From NCBI GenBank assembly GCA_017306415.1, contig JAFKIL010000003.1:434001-498000 (forward strand): DNA of 64,000 nt. The letters are read 5' to 3'. The stretch's first letter is position 1; each line of letters begins with the position of its first letter. The notes beneath the pieces are model-generated. The model was not told the DNA's origin and ran no database searches. It worked only from the letters and a program-made list of their open reading frames with translations. Below, piece by piece: positions 1 to 8,142 of this stretch. The DNA is from Microbacterium sp. (GTDB lineage: Bacteria; Actinomycetota; Actinomycetes; Actinomycetales; Microbacteriaceae). Made by a program: the position numbers and the translations under genes.

Positions 1-197
1 TCGCCTGGATCATCTACGACGCGATCGACGACCGGGTCGAGGCGCGCGCCGGTGCGATCTACGACAGGGCGACAGGCGGAACAGTGACGGATGCCGCAGC
101 CGCCCCGTCGGCCACCGAGCAGTCGGGGCGTCGCGAGCTCCGTGACGGACTCACCGAAGAGCAGCGGAGGATGCTGGACGAACTCGGCAACGGCTGA
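1..197 (+). CDS. C-terminal end of an unidentified protein (5' cut by window edge)
   Basis: A reading frame is open from base 3 to a TGA at 195-197 and gives 64 residues. It starts AWIIYDAIDDRVEARAG and ends GLTEEQRRMLDELGNG. The tail is hydrophilic and rich in Ala, Arg and Glu, with a short predicted helix at the end, like the cytoplasmic tail of a small membrane or regulatory protein. I do not recognise the family. The DGPF/ECF42 pair starts about 70 bases downstream on the same strand, but nothing shows that the genes are linked. Confidence 0.55.
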   Translation, partial: AWIIYDAIDDRVEARAGAIYDRATGGTVTDAAAAPSATEQSGRRELRDGLTEEQRRMLDELGNG

Positions 198-267
198 GGT
201 GTCGATCGGGCCGCGCTCCGATCGTCATGGGAGTGACGGCATCCGCCTCGACCGAAAGGAACGCACG

Positions 268-654
268 ATGCGCTACACACTCCTCCTCCACTACCCCGAG
301 ATGTCGCCCGATGAGCTCGGGCCGGACGCCATCGCCGAGGGCATGCGCGCCTTCGACGAGTACGCGAAGGCACTCGACGCGGCCGGGGTGCTGCTCTCCG
401 CCGAGGTGCTGCAGCCGTCGTCGGCCAGCACCACGGTGCGCCACCGCGACGGACAGCTGCTCGTGCAAGACGGTCCGTTCGCCGACACGAAGGAGCAGCT
501 CGGCGGGACCTTCGTGATCGAGGTGCCCGACCTCGACGCCGCCCTCGACTGGGCCGGGCGGGCGCCGTCCGTCGAATGGGGCGCCGTCGAGGTCCGCCCG
601 GGCGCCACGCACTTCGCCGACGGCGCGTGGCAGGGCGCTCCCGGCGCCCGATGA
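268..654 (+). CDS. YCII-related DGPF-domain protein
   Basis: This 128-residue protein belongs to the YCII/DGPF superfamily of small ferredoxin-like proteins. It begins MRYTLLLHYPE and carries the diagnostic LLVQDGPFADTKEQLGG stretch near residues 70-86, followed by FVIEVPDLDAALDWA. Members have no settled reaction. In actinobacteria they are typically paired with ECF42 sigma factors, and that is the context here: its TGA overlaps the ATG of the sigma gene (ATGA at 651-654), implying translational coupling. The start at 268 has an AAGGA ribosome site upstream (CGAAAGGAACGCACG). Confidence 0.85.
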   Translation: MRYTLLLHYPEMSPDELGPDAIAEGMRAFDEYAKALDAAGVLLSAEVLQPSSASTTVRHRDGQLLVQDGPFADTKEQLGGTFVIEVPDLDAALDWAGRAPSVEWGAVEVRPGATHFADGAWQGAPGAR

Positions 655-1682
655 CCAGCGCCGACGAGGTGCGCGCGGTCGCCGAACGCACGGCGCGCAC
701 CTCGTTCGGCCGTCTCGTGGCGGTGCTCGCCGCGATCACCGGCGATCTGGCACTCGCCGAGGACGCGATGGGCGACGCCTTCGAGCGTGCGCTGCAGAGC
801 TGGCCGGACGCCGGCGTGCCCGACAACCCGGAAGGATGGCTGCTGGCCGTGGCCCGCAATCGCCTGCGTGACGTCCTGCGCTCCGCCGCGCAGCGCACGA
901 GCGTGCCGCTCGGCGACCTCGACACCGCGGACGAGCGCGACCTGTTCGACCCCGACGCCATCCCCGATCGCCGCCTCGAGCTGCTGTTCGTGTGCGCCCA
1001 CCCCGCGATCGACGCTGCCGTCCGCACGCCGTTGATGCTGCAGGCCGTGCTGGGGTTCGACGCCGCGCGGATCGCGGATGCGTTCGACGTGCCGCAGGCG
1101 GCGATGGCCCAGCGGCTCGTACGGGCGAAGCGCAAGATCCGCGATGCCGGCATCCCGTTCGTCGTGCCGGCGCGTGCCGGCATGCCCGCGCGAGTGGATG
1201 CCGTCCTCGAGGCGATCTACGGCGCCTACGCCATCGACTGGCTGACGCAGCGCGACCGGATCCGGGAGTCGATCGCGGACGAGGCGCGGTGGCTCGCGGT
1301 CCTCACGGCCGCGCTTCTCGAGACGGATGCTGAGGCGTGGGGGCTCGCCGCGCTGCTCACGTTCGCGCAGTCGCGGGCGCCTGCACGGGTCGGCGATCCG
1401 TGGCCCGCTCTCGACGAACAGGACACCGCGCTCTGGTCGCGCGCGCTCATCGCGGAGGGCGAGGCGCTGCTCCGGCGCGCGGCGTCGCTCGGCGATCCGC
1501 TCGGCCGCTTCCAGCTGGAGGCGGCCATCCAGTCGGTCCACTGCGACCGCGTGCGCACGGGCGAGGTCGACCGCGCCGCGCTCGTGAAGCTCTACCGCGG
1601 GCTGGTGGCCGTCGCCCCCACGCGTGGTGCGCTCGAGGCCCTCGCCGCTGCCGAGGCCGCCGCGGGCCTCGCGGGCTCCTGA
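651..1682 (+). CDS. ECF42-type sigma factor, apparently C-terminally shortened
   Basis: This 343-residue sigma-70 family protein has a region 2 helix set near residues 20-80 (including GDLALAEDAMGDAFERAL and PEGWLLAVARNRLRDVLRS) and region 4 near 120-165 (ADAFDVPQAAMAQRLVRAKRKIR). A helical C-terminal extension of the ECF42 class follows. ECF42 proteins have no classical anti-sigma factor and their extension is thought to control them; they usually sit next to DGPF genes, as here. The extension normally runs well past the 'LY..L..VAP' motif, to about 400 residues. Here it stops about 20 residues after it (TRGALEALAAAEAAAGLAGS), right before a repeat block. It may be a shortened but working protein, or a recent truncation. 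Confidence 0.85.
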   Translation: MTSADEVRAVAERTARTSFGRLVAVLAAITGDLALAEDAMGDAFERALQSWPDAGVPDNPEGWLLAVARNRLRDVLRSAAQRTSVPLGDLDTADERDLFDPDAIPDRRLELLFVCAHPAIDAAVRTPLMLQAVLGFDAARIADAFDVPQAAMAQRLVRAKRKIRDAGIPFVVPARAGMPARVDAVLEAIYGAYAIDWLTQRDRIRESIADEARWLAVLTAALLETDAEAWGLAALLTFAQSRAPARVGDPWPALDEQDTALWSRALIAEGEALLRRAASLGDPLGRFQLEAAIQSVHCDRVRTGEVDRAALVKLYRGLVAVAPTRGALEALAAAEAAAGLAGS

Positions 1683-1699
1683 CGTCGCGGGCGCGTCGC

Positions 1700-1800
1700 C
1701 GTACCGTTCTCAGGATGCGCGTGCCCCGCCCACTGTCGCCTCCGCGTGATTCCGCCGTTCACCCTGGGACCGGACGTCCGCAGATCCTGAGAACGGTACG
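1700..1800. repeat. Widely spaced 17-bp perfect inverted repeat
   Basis: CGTACCGTTCTCAGGAT at 1700-1716 is matched exactly by its reverse complement at 1784-1800, with 67 bases between. It lies just after the sigma factor stop in the convergent gap before folD. It has no T-run, so it is not a classical intrinsic terminator. It could be a paired protein-binding site, a fold in the 3' end of the sigma transcript, or a small palindromic repeat element. It lies within the 353-bp gene-free stretch 1683-2035, which otherwise holds only the repeats listed next. Confidence 0.7.
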
Positions 1801-1807
1801 CGCCGGC

Positions 1808-1920
1808 CCTGGCGGGCGCCCGCCGAAGGCGGAGCAGGATGCCGCGGGACGCTGCAGGCCCGGGCCTGGCGGGCGCCCGCCGAAGGCGGCCGCGGGAAGC
1901 AGCGTCCCGCGGCATCCTGC
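1808..1920. repeat. Nested direct and inverted repeats between sigma gene and folD
   Basis: Two exact copies of a 25-bp unit (key part CCTGGCGGGCGCCCGCCGAA) lie at 1808-1832 and 1865-1889. A perfect 22-bp inverted repeat has arms at 1834-1855 and 1899-1920, its core reading GATGCCGCGGGACG. The second direct repeat falls in the loop of the inverted repeat. The whole could fold into a very stable hairpin and act as a bidirectional transcription barrier between the convergent sigma and folD genes. Confidence 0.7.
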
Positions 1921-2008
1921 GCAGCCGTCACGCGCAGCCGCCCCGCGGCATCCTGCGCAGCCGTCACGCGCAGCCGCCCCGCGGCGTCCCGCGCAGCCGC
2001 CCCGCGGC
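1906..2008. repeat. GC-rich tandem repeat, 36-bp period
   Basis: A unit beginning CCCGCGGCATCCTGCGCAGC repeats exactly at 1906-1941 and 1942-1977, then in a shortened 23-bp copy at 1978-2000 and a partial copy from 2001. The internal deletion in the third copy and the perfect identity of the first two point to recent slippage or unequal recombination. It is non-coding on both strands and ends just before the folD stop codon. Confidence 0.75.
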
Positions 2009-2035
2009 ATCCCGCCTCCCGCGGCGACCCCCGCG

Positions 2036-2920
2036 TCAGCCCGCAGCGCGCTCCGCGGCCTCGACCACGTTCGTCATGAGGAGCGCGACGGTCATCGGCC
2101 CGACGCCTCCGGGGTTGGGCGAGAGCCATCCCGCCACCTCGTCGACGCCGGGGGCGACGTCGCCGTACACCTTGGACTTGCCGGTCTCGGGGTCGTCCTC
2201 ACGGGTGACGCCGACGTCGAGGACGGCGGCACCGGGCTTGACGTCCTCCGGACGGACGAGGTGCTTGACTCCCGCCGCGGCGACGATGACGTCGCCCTGC
2301 CGGAGGTACGACGGCAGGTCGACGGTCCCGGTGTGGGTGAGCGTCACGGTGGCGTTGATCTCGCGCCGCGTGAGGAGGAGCCCGATGGACCGCCCGATGG
2401 TCACTCCACGACCGACGACGACGACGTGCTTGCCCTTCGGGTCGTAGTCGTTGCGCATGAGCAGCTCGATGACGGCTCGGGGCGTGCACGGCAGCGGAGT
2501 CGTGATCGGCGCGTTCACGTTGAGCACCAGGCGCCCGAGGTTCGTCGGGTGGAGCCCGTCGGCGTCCTTGGCGGGGTCGATCCGCTCGAGGATCGCATCC
2601 GTATCGAGGTGCTTCGGCAGCGGCAGCTGAACGATGTAGCCGTGGCACGTGGGATCGGCGTTGAGCCGGTCGATCGTCTCCTCGACCTGCTCCTGGGTGG
2701 CATCGGCGGGCAGCTCGACCTGGATCGAGTTCATCCCGATCGCCTCGGACTGCCGATGCTTCATGCCGACGTAGAGCTGCGACGCGGGGTCGGCTCCCAC
2801 GAGCACGGTCGCGATTCCGGGGGTGATCCCGCGCTCCTTGAGCGCCGCGACGCGCTCCGCGAGCTCCGCCTTGATGGCCGCTGCCGTCGCGACCCCGTCC
2901 AGCTTCGTTGCCGTCATCAT
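2036..2920 (-). CDS. folD: Bifunctional methylene-THF dehydrogenase / methenyl-THF cyclohydrolase FolD
   Basis: This 294-residue enzyme interconverts 5,10-methylene-THF and 10-formyl-THF in the cytoplasm, supplying formyl groups to PurN and PurH (both encoded later in this window). Visible hallmarks are SQLYVGMK with the catalytic lysine near residue 55, the IVQLPLPKH segment, the NADP-binding [12 protein letters not shown] stretch and the C-terminal PGGVGPMT signature. Two adjacent ATGs (2920 and 2917) follow a GAGAGG site six bases upstream, so I use the first. It lies 92 bases downstream of glyA on the same strand and probably shares its riboswitch-controlled transcript. Confidence 0.96.
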   Translation of the reverse strand: MMTATKLDGVATAAAIKAELAERVAALKERGITPGIATVLVGADPASQLYVGMKHRQSEAIGMNSIQVELPADATQEQVEETIDRLNADPTCHGYIVQLPLPKHLDTDAILERIDPAKDADGLHPTNLGRLVLNVNAPITTPLPCTPRAVIELLMRNDYDPKGKHVVVVGRGVTIGRSIGLLLTRREINATVTLTHTGTVDLPSYLRQGDVIVAAAGVKHLVRPEDVKPGAAVLDVGVTREDDPETGKSKVYGDVAPGVDEVAGWLSPNPGGVGPMTVALLMTNVVEAAERAAG

Positions 2921-3012
2921 CGTCGTCCTCTCAGCGCGACGTCTCCGGACATGTCGACGCCGCACATATCACTATGTATGTAGGTAAATCTCCCCGCAAG
3001 AGCGGGGGCCGG

Positions 3013-4287
3013 TCACTGCTGGAGGCCGGGGTAGAGCGGGAAGGCTGCGGTGAGCGCGGCGACGCGGGTGCGCAGTGCCGCGACATCCGCGCCGGGGAGG
3101 AGCGCGAGGGCGATGATGTCGGCGACCTCGGTGAACTCCGCGTCGCCGAATCCGCGCGTCGCGAGCGCCGGCGTGCCGATCCGCAGTCCCGAGGTCACGA
3201 GCGGCGGCCGCGGGTCGTTCGGCACGGCGTTGCGGTTGACGGTGATGTGGATGTCGTGCAGCAGGTCCTCCGCCTGGCGGCCGTCGATCTCGGCGTCGCG
3301 CAGGTCGACGAGCACGAGGTGGACGTCCGTGCCGCCCGAGCGCACCGTGATGCCGGCATCCTTCACGTCCTGCTGCGCGAGCCGGTCCGCGACGAGCCGT
3401 GCGCCGCGCAGGGTGCGCTCCTGACGCTCACGGAACGCGGGGGATGCCGCGAGCTTGAACGCCGTCGCCTTCGCGGCGATGACGTGCATGAGCGGACCGC
3501 CCTGCTGGCCCGGGAAGACGGCCGAGTTGATCTTCTTGGCGAGCTCCGCGTCGTCGGTCAGGATGAAGCCCGAACGGGGGCCGCCGATCGTCTTGTGCAC
3601 GGTGGACGAGACGACGTGGGCGTGCGGCACCGGGTTCGGGTGGAGTCCGGCGGCGACGAGACCCGCGAAGTGCGCCATGTCGACCCACAGCAGTGCGCCG
3701 ACCTCGTCCGCGATGGCCCGGAAGGCGGCGAAGTCGAGCTGCCGGGGATAGGCGGACCAGCCGGCGATGATGACCTTCGGCTTGTGCTCGAGCGCGAGCC
3801 GGCGCACCTCGTCCATGTCGATGACGGACGTCTCGGGGTCGACGCCGTACGCCACGATGTCGTAGAGCCGACCGGAGAAGTTGATCTTCATGCCGTGGGT
3901 GAGGTGGCCGCCCTGGTCGAGCGACAGTCCCAGGAGGGTGTCGCCCGGTCGTGCGATCGCGTGCAGGACGGCGGCGTTGGCCGTCGCGCCGGAGTGGGGC
4001 TGGACGTTTGCGAACGCGGCGCCGAACAGGGACTTCGCGCGCTCGATCGCGAGCTCCTCCGCGACGTCCACCTCCTCGCAGCCGCCGTAGTAGCGGCGGC
4101 CGGGATAGCCCTCGGCGTACTTGTTCGTGAGGACGGACCCCTGGGACTGCAGCACCGACACCGGCACGAAGTTCTCGGAGGCGATCATCTCGAGATAGCC
4201 GCGCTGGCGCTCGAGCTCGCGCTCGAGGACCTGGGCGATCTCGGGATCGACCTCGGACAGGGGGGCGTTGAAGGACGGATCGGTCAT
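3013..4287 (-). CDS. glyA: Serine hydroxymethyltransferase GlyA
   Basis: This 424-residue PLP enzyme converts serine and THF to glycine and 5,10-methylene-THF, feeding the FolD encoded downstream. Family landmarks are the ASENF motif near residue 36, [15 protein letters not shown] at 55-69, [10 protein letters not shown] at 201-210, and the PLP lysine K232 in [10 protein letters not shown]. The start ATG at 4287 has GAGGAG four bases upstream. Transcription begins in a leader that carries a ZTP riboswitch, so expression should rise when ZTP (AICAR triphosphate) builds up during folate shortage. Full length, no damage seen. Confidence 0.97.
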   Translation of the reverse strand: MTDPSFNAPLSEVDPEIAQVLERELERQRGYLEMIASENFVPVSVLQSQGSVLTNKYAEGYPGRRYYGGCEEVDVAEELAIERAKSLFGAAFANVQPHSGATANAAVLHAIARPGDTLLGLSLDQGGHLTHGMKINFSGRLYDIVAYGVDPETSVIDMDEVRRLALEHKPKVIIAGWSAYPRQLDFAAFRAIADEVGALLWVDMAHFAGLVAAGLHPNPVPHAHVVSSTVHKTIGGPRSGFILTDDAELAKKINSAVFPGQQGGPLMHVIAAKATAFKLAASPAFRERQERTLRGARLVADRLAQQDVKDAGITVRSGGTDVHLVLVDLRDAEIDGRQAEDLLHDIHITVNRNAVPNDPRPPLVTSGLRIGTPALATRGFGDAEFTEVADIIALALLPGADVAALRTRVAALTAAFPLYPGLQQ

Positions 4288-4320
4288 GGATCTCCTCGAC
4301 ATCGGCTCGGAAAGGGAAGT

Positions 4321-4400
4321 CCGCATCGGCCCAGGCGTACGGTCGAATGCCGTGTCGGTCGCTTCCCGGTGGTAACCACCTCAACGCCAGTCGCGACACC
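4321..4400 (-). ncRNA. ZTP (pfl) riboswitch in the glyA leader
   Basis: Read on the minus strand, the leader has the conserved order of the pfl/ZTP aptamer. A P1 stem has GTGTCG closing with CGACAC. Inside it lie GCGACTGGCG, a GGTGG/CCACC hairpin and CCGGGAAGCGAC. Downstream comes the P3 part with CGCCTGGGC (minus-strand sequence at about 4327-4337). The aptamer starts a few bases after a -10 box, so it is the very 5' end of the transcript. It ends about 35 bases before the glyA ATG, leaving room for control of the ribosome site or of elongation. ZTP riboswitches commonly precede one-carbon and purine genes, including glyA and folD. Confidence 0.9.
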
Positions 4401-4403
4401 CCG

Positions 4404-4409
4404 AGCATA
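4404..4409 (-). promoter_or_regulatory. -10 element of the glyA-folD promoter
   Basis: The minus-strand hexamer TATGCT fits the actinobacterial TANNNT -10 and is placed so that transcription would begin at about 4397, exactly where the ZTP aptamer P1 stem starts. I see no good -35 hexamer 16-19 bases upstream. Confidence 0.6.
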
Positions 4410-4441
4410 ACGGATGACGCGGCCGGCCACGGTCCTCGTCC

Positions 4442-4478
4442 TTGTCGGGGCACGACTTAATTTGTTAGTGTTCCTTAC
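4442..4478 (+). promoter_or_regulatory. Leaderless promoter of the hexosaminidase with overlapping ROK-type operator
   Basis: TTGTCG (4442-4447), an 18-base spacer and TAGTGT (4466-4471) form a promoter. The expected start point is the A of the ATG at 4479, so the mRNA would be leaderless. Over the -10 lies TTTGTTAGT-N3-CCTTAC (4461-4478), which matches 15 of 18 positions of the operator before the ROK regulator gene at 15619. A repressor bound here would block polymerase directly. Confidence 0.65.
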
Positions 4479-6011
4479 ATGCCTCATCCGACGAGGGACC
4501 TCCCGCTCGTCCCCTACCCCCGTTCGATCGAGATCCGCAGCGGCGAGCCGTTCCGCCTCGGCGACGGCACGTCCGTGACCGGCGATGCGGATGCCTCGGC
4601 CGCCGCGGCGCGCATGCTCCGAGCCCGCACCGGGCTGACCCTCGACGGCACCGGCCCTGGTGTCATCGAGTTCCGCCTCGTGGCCGCGGGCGACCCCGAG
4701 TCCTACGCGATCGAGGCGCAGGCGGACGGAGTCGTGATCGCGGGGCGCGACCGCGCAGGGCTGTTCTACGGGATGCTCACCCTCGGTCAGCTCGTCGCCC
4801 GCGACGACGACGGCTGGTCGCTGCCGGCCGCGTCCGTCGCGGACGCGCCCCGATTCGGGTACCGCGGCGTCATGCTCGACGTCGCGAGGCACTTCCACCC
4901 GGTCGAGACGGTGAAGGCGTTCATCGATCGCGCGGCCGGGCTCAAGCTCAACGTCCTGCACCTCCACCTCACCGACGACCAGGGCTGGCGGCTCGACCTG
5001 CGCTCGCGTCCGGAGCTCACCGCCCGCGCGTCCGTGACCTCCTGCGACGGCGACCCCGGGGGGTTCTACACGGCCGCCGACTACGCCGACATCGTGGCCT
5101 ACGCGGCGGAGCGACACATGACCGTCGTCCCCGAGTTCGACATGCCCGGCCACACCCACGCGGTGGGGGTCGCGTATCCCGAGCTCGCCGAGGCGCCGGT
5201 CGTGACCGACCACGTGCTCGAGGTCGTCCACGCCTTCGGCGGCGGGATACCGGCCGCCGGCGTGCCCTACACCGGGCTGGCGGTGGGATTCTCGTCGCTG
5301 CGCATCCACGACGAGGCGACGTACGACTTCCTGGCCGACGTGCTCGGGGAGCTCGCCCGCCTCACCCCCGGGCCGTACCTCCACATCGGCGGCGACGAGT
5401 GCCTCGGCACCGCCCCCGAGGACTTCGCGGAGTTCATGGAGCGCGCCACGCGGATCGTCGCGGACCTCGGGAAGATCCCGATGACGTGGCACGAGGCGGG
5501 GGCCGCGGCGCGCATCTGCGACGACACGGTCGGACAGTACTGGGGCCTCCGGACGCCGGACGGCATCGCCGACGAGCGTGCGCGGTCGTTCGTCCGGCGC
5601 GGCTCGCAGCTCGTCCTCTCCCCCGCCGACACGACCTATCTCGACATGAAGTCCACGACGGACGGCCCGGGCCTGACGTGGGCCGACGGCGTGACGACGG
5701 TCGAGCGCTCCTACGCGTGGGAGCCCGCGACCCTCATCGAGGGGGTGGGCGCGGACGACATCCTGGGCGTCGAGGCACCCCTGTGGACCGAGCTGGTCCG
5801 CACCGCGGGCGACATCGACGCGATGGCCTTCCCGCGGATCGCCTCCGCCGCCGAGATCGCGTGGTCCCCCGCCCCCACGGACAGCACAGCGCGGACATGG
5901 GCGTCGTTCAGCGAGCGGGTCGGACGCCTCGGGCCACTGTGGGCCGCCGCGGGCATCGCGTTCACGCGCTCGCCGGAGATCCCCTGGGCCGACGCGAGCG
6001 CCGCGAGCTGA
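4479..6011 (+). CDS. Beta-N-acetylhexosaminidase, glycoside hydrolase family 20
   Basis: This 510-residue GH20 enzyme releases terminal N-acetylhexosamine from chitooligosaccharides or muropeptide sugars by substrate-assisted catalysis. The N-terminal GH20b-like domain (residues 1-125) is followed by the barrel, with YRGVMLDVARHFHPVE near 127-142, the LHLHLTDDQGWR strand, and the catalytic pair D306-E307 in HIGGDECLG. There is no signal peptide or membrane segment, so it should act in the cytoplasm on imported sugars. That fits the shared operator with the ROK/ABC import operon at 10-15.6 kb. The start is set by the leaderless promoter directly abutting the ATG. Confidence 0.93.
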   Translation: MPHPTRDLPLVPYPRSIEIRSGEPFRLGDGTSVTGDADASAAAARMLRARTGLTLDGTGPGVIEFRLVAAGDPESYAIEAQADGVVIAGRDRAGLFYGMLTLGQLVARDDDGWSLPAASVADAPRFGYRGVMLDVARHFHPVETVKAFIDRAAGLKLNVLHLHLTDDQGWRLDLRSRPELTARASVTSCDGDPGGFYTAADYADIVAYAAERHMTVVPEFDMPGHTHAVGVAYPELAEAPVVTDHVLEVVHAFGGGIPAAGVPYTGLAVGFSSLRIHDEATYDFLADVLGELARLTPGPYLHIGGDECLGTAPEDFAEFMERATRIVADLGKIPMTWHEAGAAARICDDTVGQYWGLRTPDGIADERARSFVRRGSQLVLSPADTTYLDMKSTTDGPGLTWADGVTTVERSYAWEPATLIEGVGADDILGVEAPLWTELVRTAGDIDAMAFPRIASAAEIAWSPAPTDSTARTWASFSERVGRLGPLWAAAGIAFTRSPEIPWADASAAS

Positions 6012-6345
6012 GGATGCGGGGAGGCCCGGAAGTCCCTCCCCCGAGATCCTTCCGAGCCCCACCCGTCGACGGCGCGTCCCCCGACGACCGTCGGCGCCTG
6101 ATCCTCCAGCCCCCCCGGTGGAGTGAGGCGTCACACCGATGAGACGCGGGTCCGAGGCATCCATTACGCGACTTCTGAGAACTTCTCCGAAGTCGCTTCG
6201 AAACCGCCGGGAAAGGGCCCGCGAAACCCACGATCGGGTGGTGGTCGCCGCACCCGGCCACCAAAATGGGGAAGTTGCGTCATGAGATCCCGGTCGACGC
6301 ATCTCTATAGGTGGCGCACTCTCCGCGCGCCTGGAGGAACCCGAG
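6012..6345. other. 334-bp gene-free stretch before the tethered sigma factor
   Basis: It contains an 8-bp inverted repeat, GCGACTTC at 6168-6175 and GAAGTCGC at 6189-6196, a plausible operator or short hairpin. Downstream lies GGAAGT at 6270-6275, then a segment with CGACGC at about 6295. This is loosely like an ECF-type -35/-10 pair, so self-regulation of the sigma factor is possible but unproven. A GGAGG ribosome site (TGGAGGAACCCGAG) directly precedes the ATG at 6346. I see no small gene here. Confidence 0.4.
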
Positions 6346-8133
6346 ATGACACCGAACGACGCCGACGACGCGGCGATGCTGCACGACACGGCCGACGCCG
6401 ACCTCGTGACGCGCACCCGCACCGGCGACAGCGCGGCCTTCGGCGAACTCTGGCGCCGGCACTATGCGTCCGGGATGAGCGTCGCGCGGTCCGTCACGTC
6501 GAGCATCGACCCCGACGATCTCGTGCAAGAGGCCTACGTGCGGATCTTCCAGTCGATCCAGCGCGGCGGCGGCCCGACCGGCTCCTTCCGGGCGTACCTC
6601 TTCACGAGCATCCGCAACACGGCGGCGGCGTGGGGGCGCTCGCGACGCGAGACCGCCGTCGACGAGTGGGAAGCGGTGGCGGATCCGTCCTCCACCGAGC
6701 GCGCCGCCGACGACGCACTCGACCGCAGCCTCACCCATCAGGCCTTCCGGAGCCTGCCCACCCGATGGCAGGAGGTGCTCTGGTACACCGAGATCGAGCA
6801 GATGAAGCCGGGCGAGATCGCTCCGCTGCTCGGCCTGCGCGCGACCGCGGTGGCACAGCTCGCCTTCCGCGCCCGAGAGGGGCTGCGTGAGGCGTGGATC
6901 CAGGCGCACCTGAAGTCGGTCGAAGACGGCTCCGACTGCCAGTGGACGATCGAACGCCTCGGCGCCTATTCGCGCAACAACCTGGGCAAGCGCGATCTGG
7001 CGAAGATCGAGAAGCACCTCCACGACTGCGCCCGCTGTGCGATCGTCGCCTCGGAGGCGAGGGAGGTCTCCGGCCGGCTGGTGCTCATCCTGTTGCCGCT
7101 CACGATCGGGATCGGGGCCAGCGCCGCCTACCTCGCGTCGGTGCAGGGCGGTGGCGCTCCCCTCACGGCGATGGCCGGGATGCCGTCGGGCATCGCCCCC
7201 GGCGCCGTGGTCGCGTCCGGCGGCACGGCGGGCGGAGGCGGCACGACCTCGTCGGCGGGATCCGCGGCGGCCGGACCGACGGCGGCGGGGACCGGATCGG
7301 CGGGCGTCGGTGTCGGCGGAGCCGTGGTCGGCACCGGCACGCTGACGGCGCTCATCACCGCGGGCGCGCTGGTGGCGGCGACGGTCGTGGCCGCGGTCGT
7401 CGTGCCCGCCGCGTTGCGCGCCCCGACGAGCACCGAGCGCCTCGACGCCGCGGGGCCCGCCGTGGTCGAGACGACAACGCCATCGGCCACCCCGACCCCG
7501 ACGGCGATACCGACCGCGTCGCCCCGCCCGAGCGATGTGCCGACGCTCGCTCCGCAGGTCCCGGCGCCCCCGAGCGCGCGTCCGATCGCGAGTGCGCCGA
7601 CGAAGCCCTCTCCCGGAACGCGACCCACCCCGACCCCCGCGCCCACTCCGACGCCGACACCGACCCCCACCCCGACGCCCACTCCGACGCCGACGCCGAC
7701 CCCCACCCCGACGCCCACTCCGACACCGACGCCGACGCCCACTCCGACGCCCACGCCCACCTCGAGCCCGAGCGCGACTCCGACCCCGACGCCCACCCCG
7801 ACGGATCCGGCGACCCCGTCCGGCGCCCCCACGCTGGGCGCGGCGACCGTGCAGTTCGTCGATGGCCGGCTGACCGTCACGGTTCCGATGTCCGGCTCCC
7901 CGGGCGCCGAGGTCCAGACGCGTCTGGGGTCCGACCCGACCGACACCGTCACGCTGGACGGCGCTGGCACGGGCACGATCGTCCTGCACCCGACCCTGTC
8001 CGACCTGATCACGGACGCGCCGCTCACCGTGCTCTACACGCTCGCCCCGCAGACTCCCCTCCAAGTCCATCTCCACGACCTGTTCGACTTCGCCGACATC
8101 ATCGCGGCGTGGGAGCAAGTGGCCTCGCCGTAG
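6346..8133 (+). CDS. ECF sigma factor fused to zinc-finger anti-sigma domain, membrane anchor and Pro/Thr stalk
   Basis: This 595-residue protein has an unusual modular order. Region 2 (about 20-95, with DPDDLVQEAYVRIFQS) is followed by region 4 (about 125-185, with MKPGEIAPLLGLRATAVAQLAFRAR in pieces). A zf-HC2-like segment with HLHDCARC near residues 224-231 comes next, then a hydrophobic helix (about 243-266) and Ala/Gly-rich sequence with a second hydrophobic stretch near 325-352. A long TPTPTP stalk (about 425-480) leads to a beta-rich C-terminal domain of about 100 residues. Sigma and anti-sigma parts on one polypeptide imply a membrane-held factor with an external sensor, released by proteolysis or conformational change. 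Some actinobacterial ECF groups carry such fusions. The sensor ligand is unknown. Confidence 0.88.
   Translation: MTPNDADDAAMLHDTADADLVTRTRTGDSAAFGELWRRHYASGMSVARSVTSSIDPDDLVQEAYVRIFQSIQRGGGPTGSFRAYLFTSIRNTAAAWGRSRRETAVDEWEAVADPSSTERAADDALDRSLTHQAFRSLPTRWQEVLWYTEIEQMKPGEIAPLLGLRATAVAQLAFRAREGLREAWIQAHLKSVEDGSDCQWTIERLGAYSRNNLGKRDLAKIEKHLHDCARCAIVASEAREVSGRLVLILLPLTIGIGASAAYLASVQGGGAPLTAMAGMPSGIAPGAVVASGGTAGGGGTTSSAGSAAAGPTAAGTGSAGVGVGGAVVGTGTLTALITAGALVAATVVAAVVVPAALRAPTSTERLDAAGPAVVETTTPSATPTPTAIPTASPRPSDVPTLAPQVPAPPSARPIASAPTKPSPGTRPTPTPAPTPTPTPTPTPTPTPTPTPTPTPTPTPTPTPTPTPTPTPTSSPSATPTPTPTPTDPATPSGAPTLGAATVQFVDGRLTVTVPMSGSPGAEVQTRLGSDPTDTVTLDGAGTGTIVLHPTLSDLITDAPLTVLYTLAPQTPLQVHLHDLFDFADIIAAWEQVASP
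7624..7770 (+). repeat. In-gene hexanucleotide repeat coding for the Thr-Pro stalk
   Basis: Variants of CC(C/G)AC(G/C/A) alternate to encode an uninterrupted run of about 20 or more Thr-Pro pairs inside the tethered sigma factor. Such tracts make extended, often glycosylated, wall-spanning stalks. They are prone to length change by slippage, in steps of six bases without a frameshift. Confidence 0.85.
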
Positions 8134-8142
8134 ACTGGGATC

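Noticed and set aside
576-651. An upstream ATG at 576 would lengthen the ECF42 sigma factor by 25 residues.
   Set aside because: The extra residues are Arg-rich and lie wholly inside the DGPF gene. The ATG at 651 gives the standard N-terminus and the ATGA overlap.
7624-7770. The regular repeat in the sigma factor gene considered as a CRISPR array.
   Set aside because: The period is six bases and in frame, it codes for Thr-Pro, and there are no spacers.
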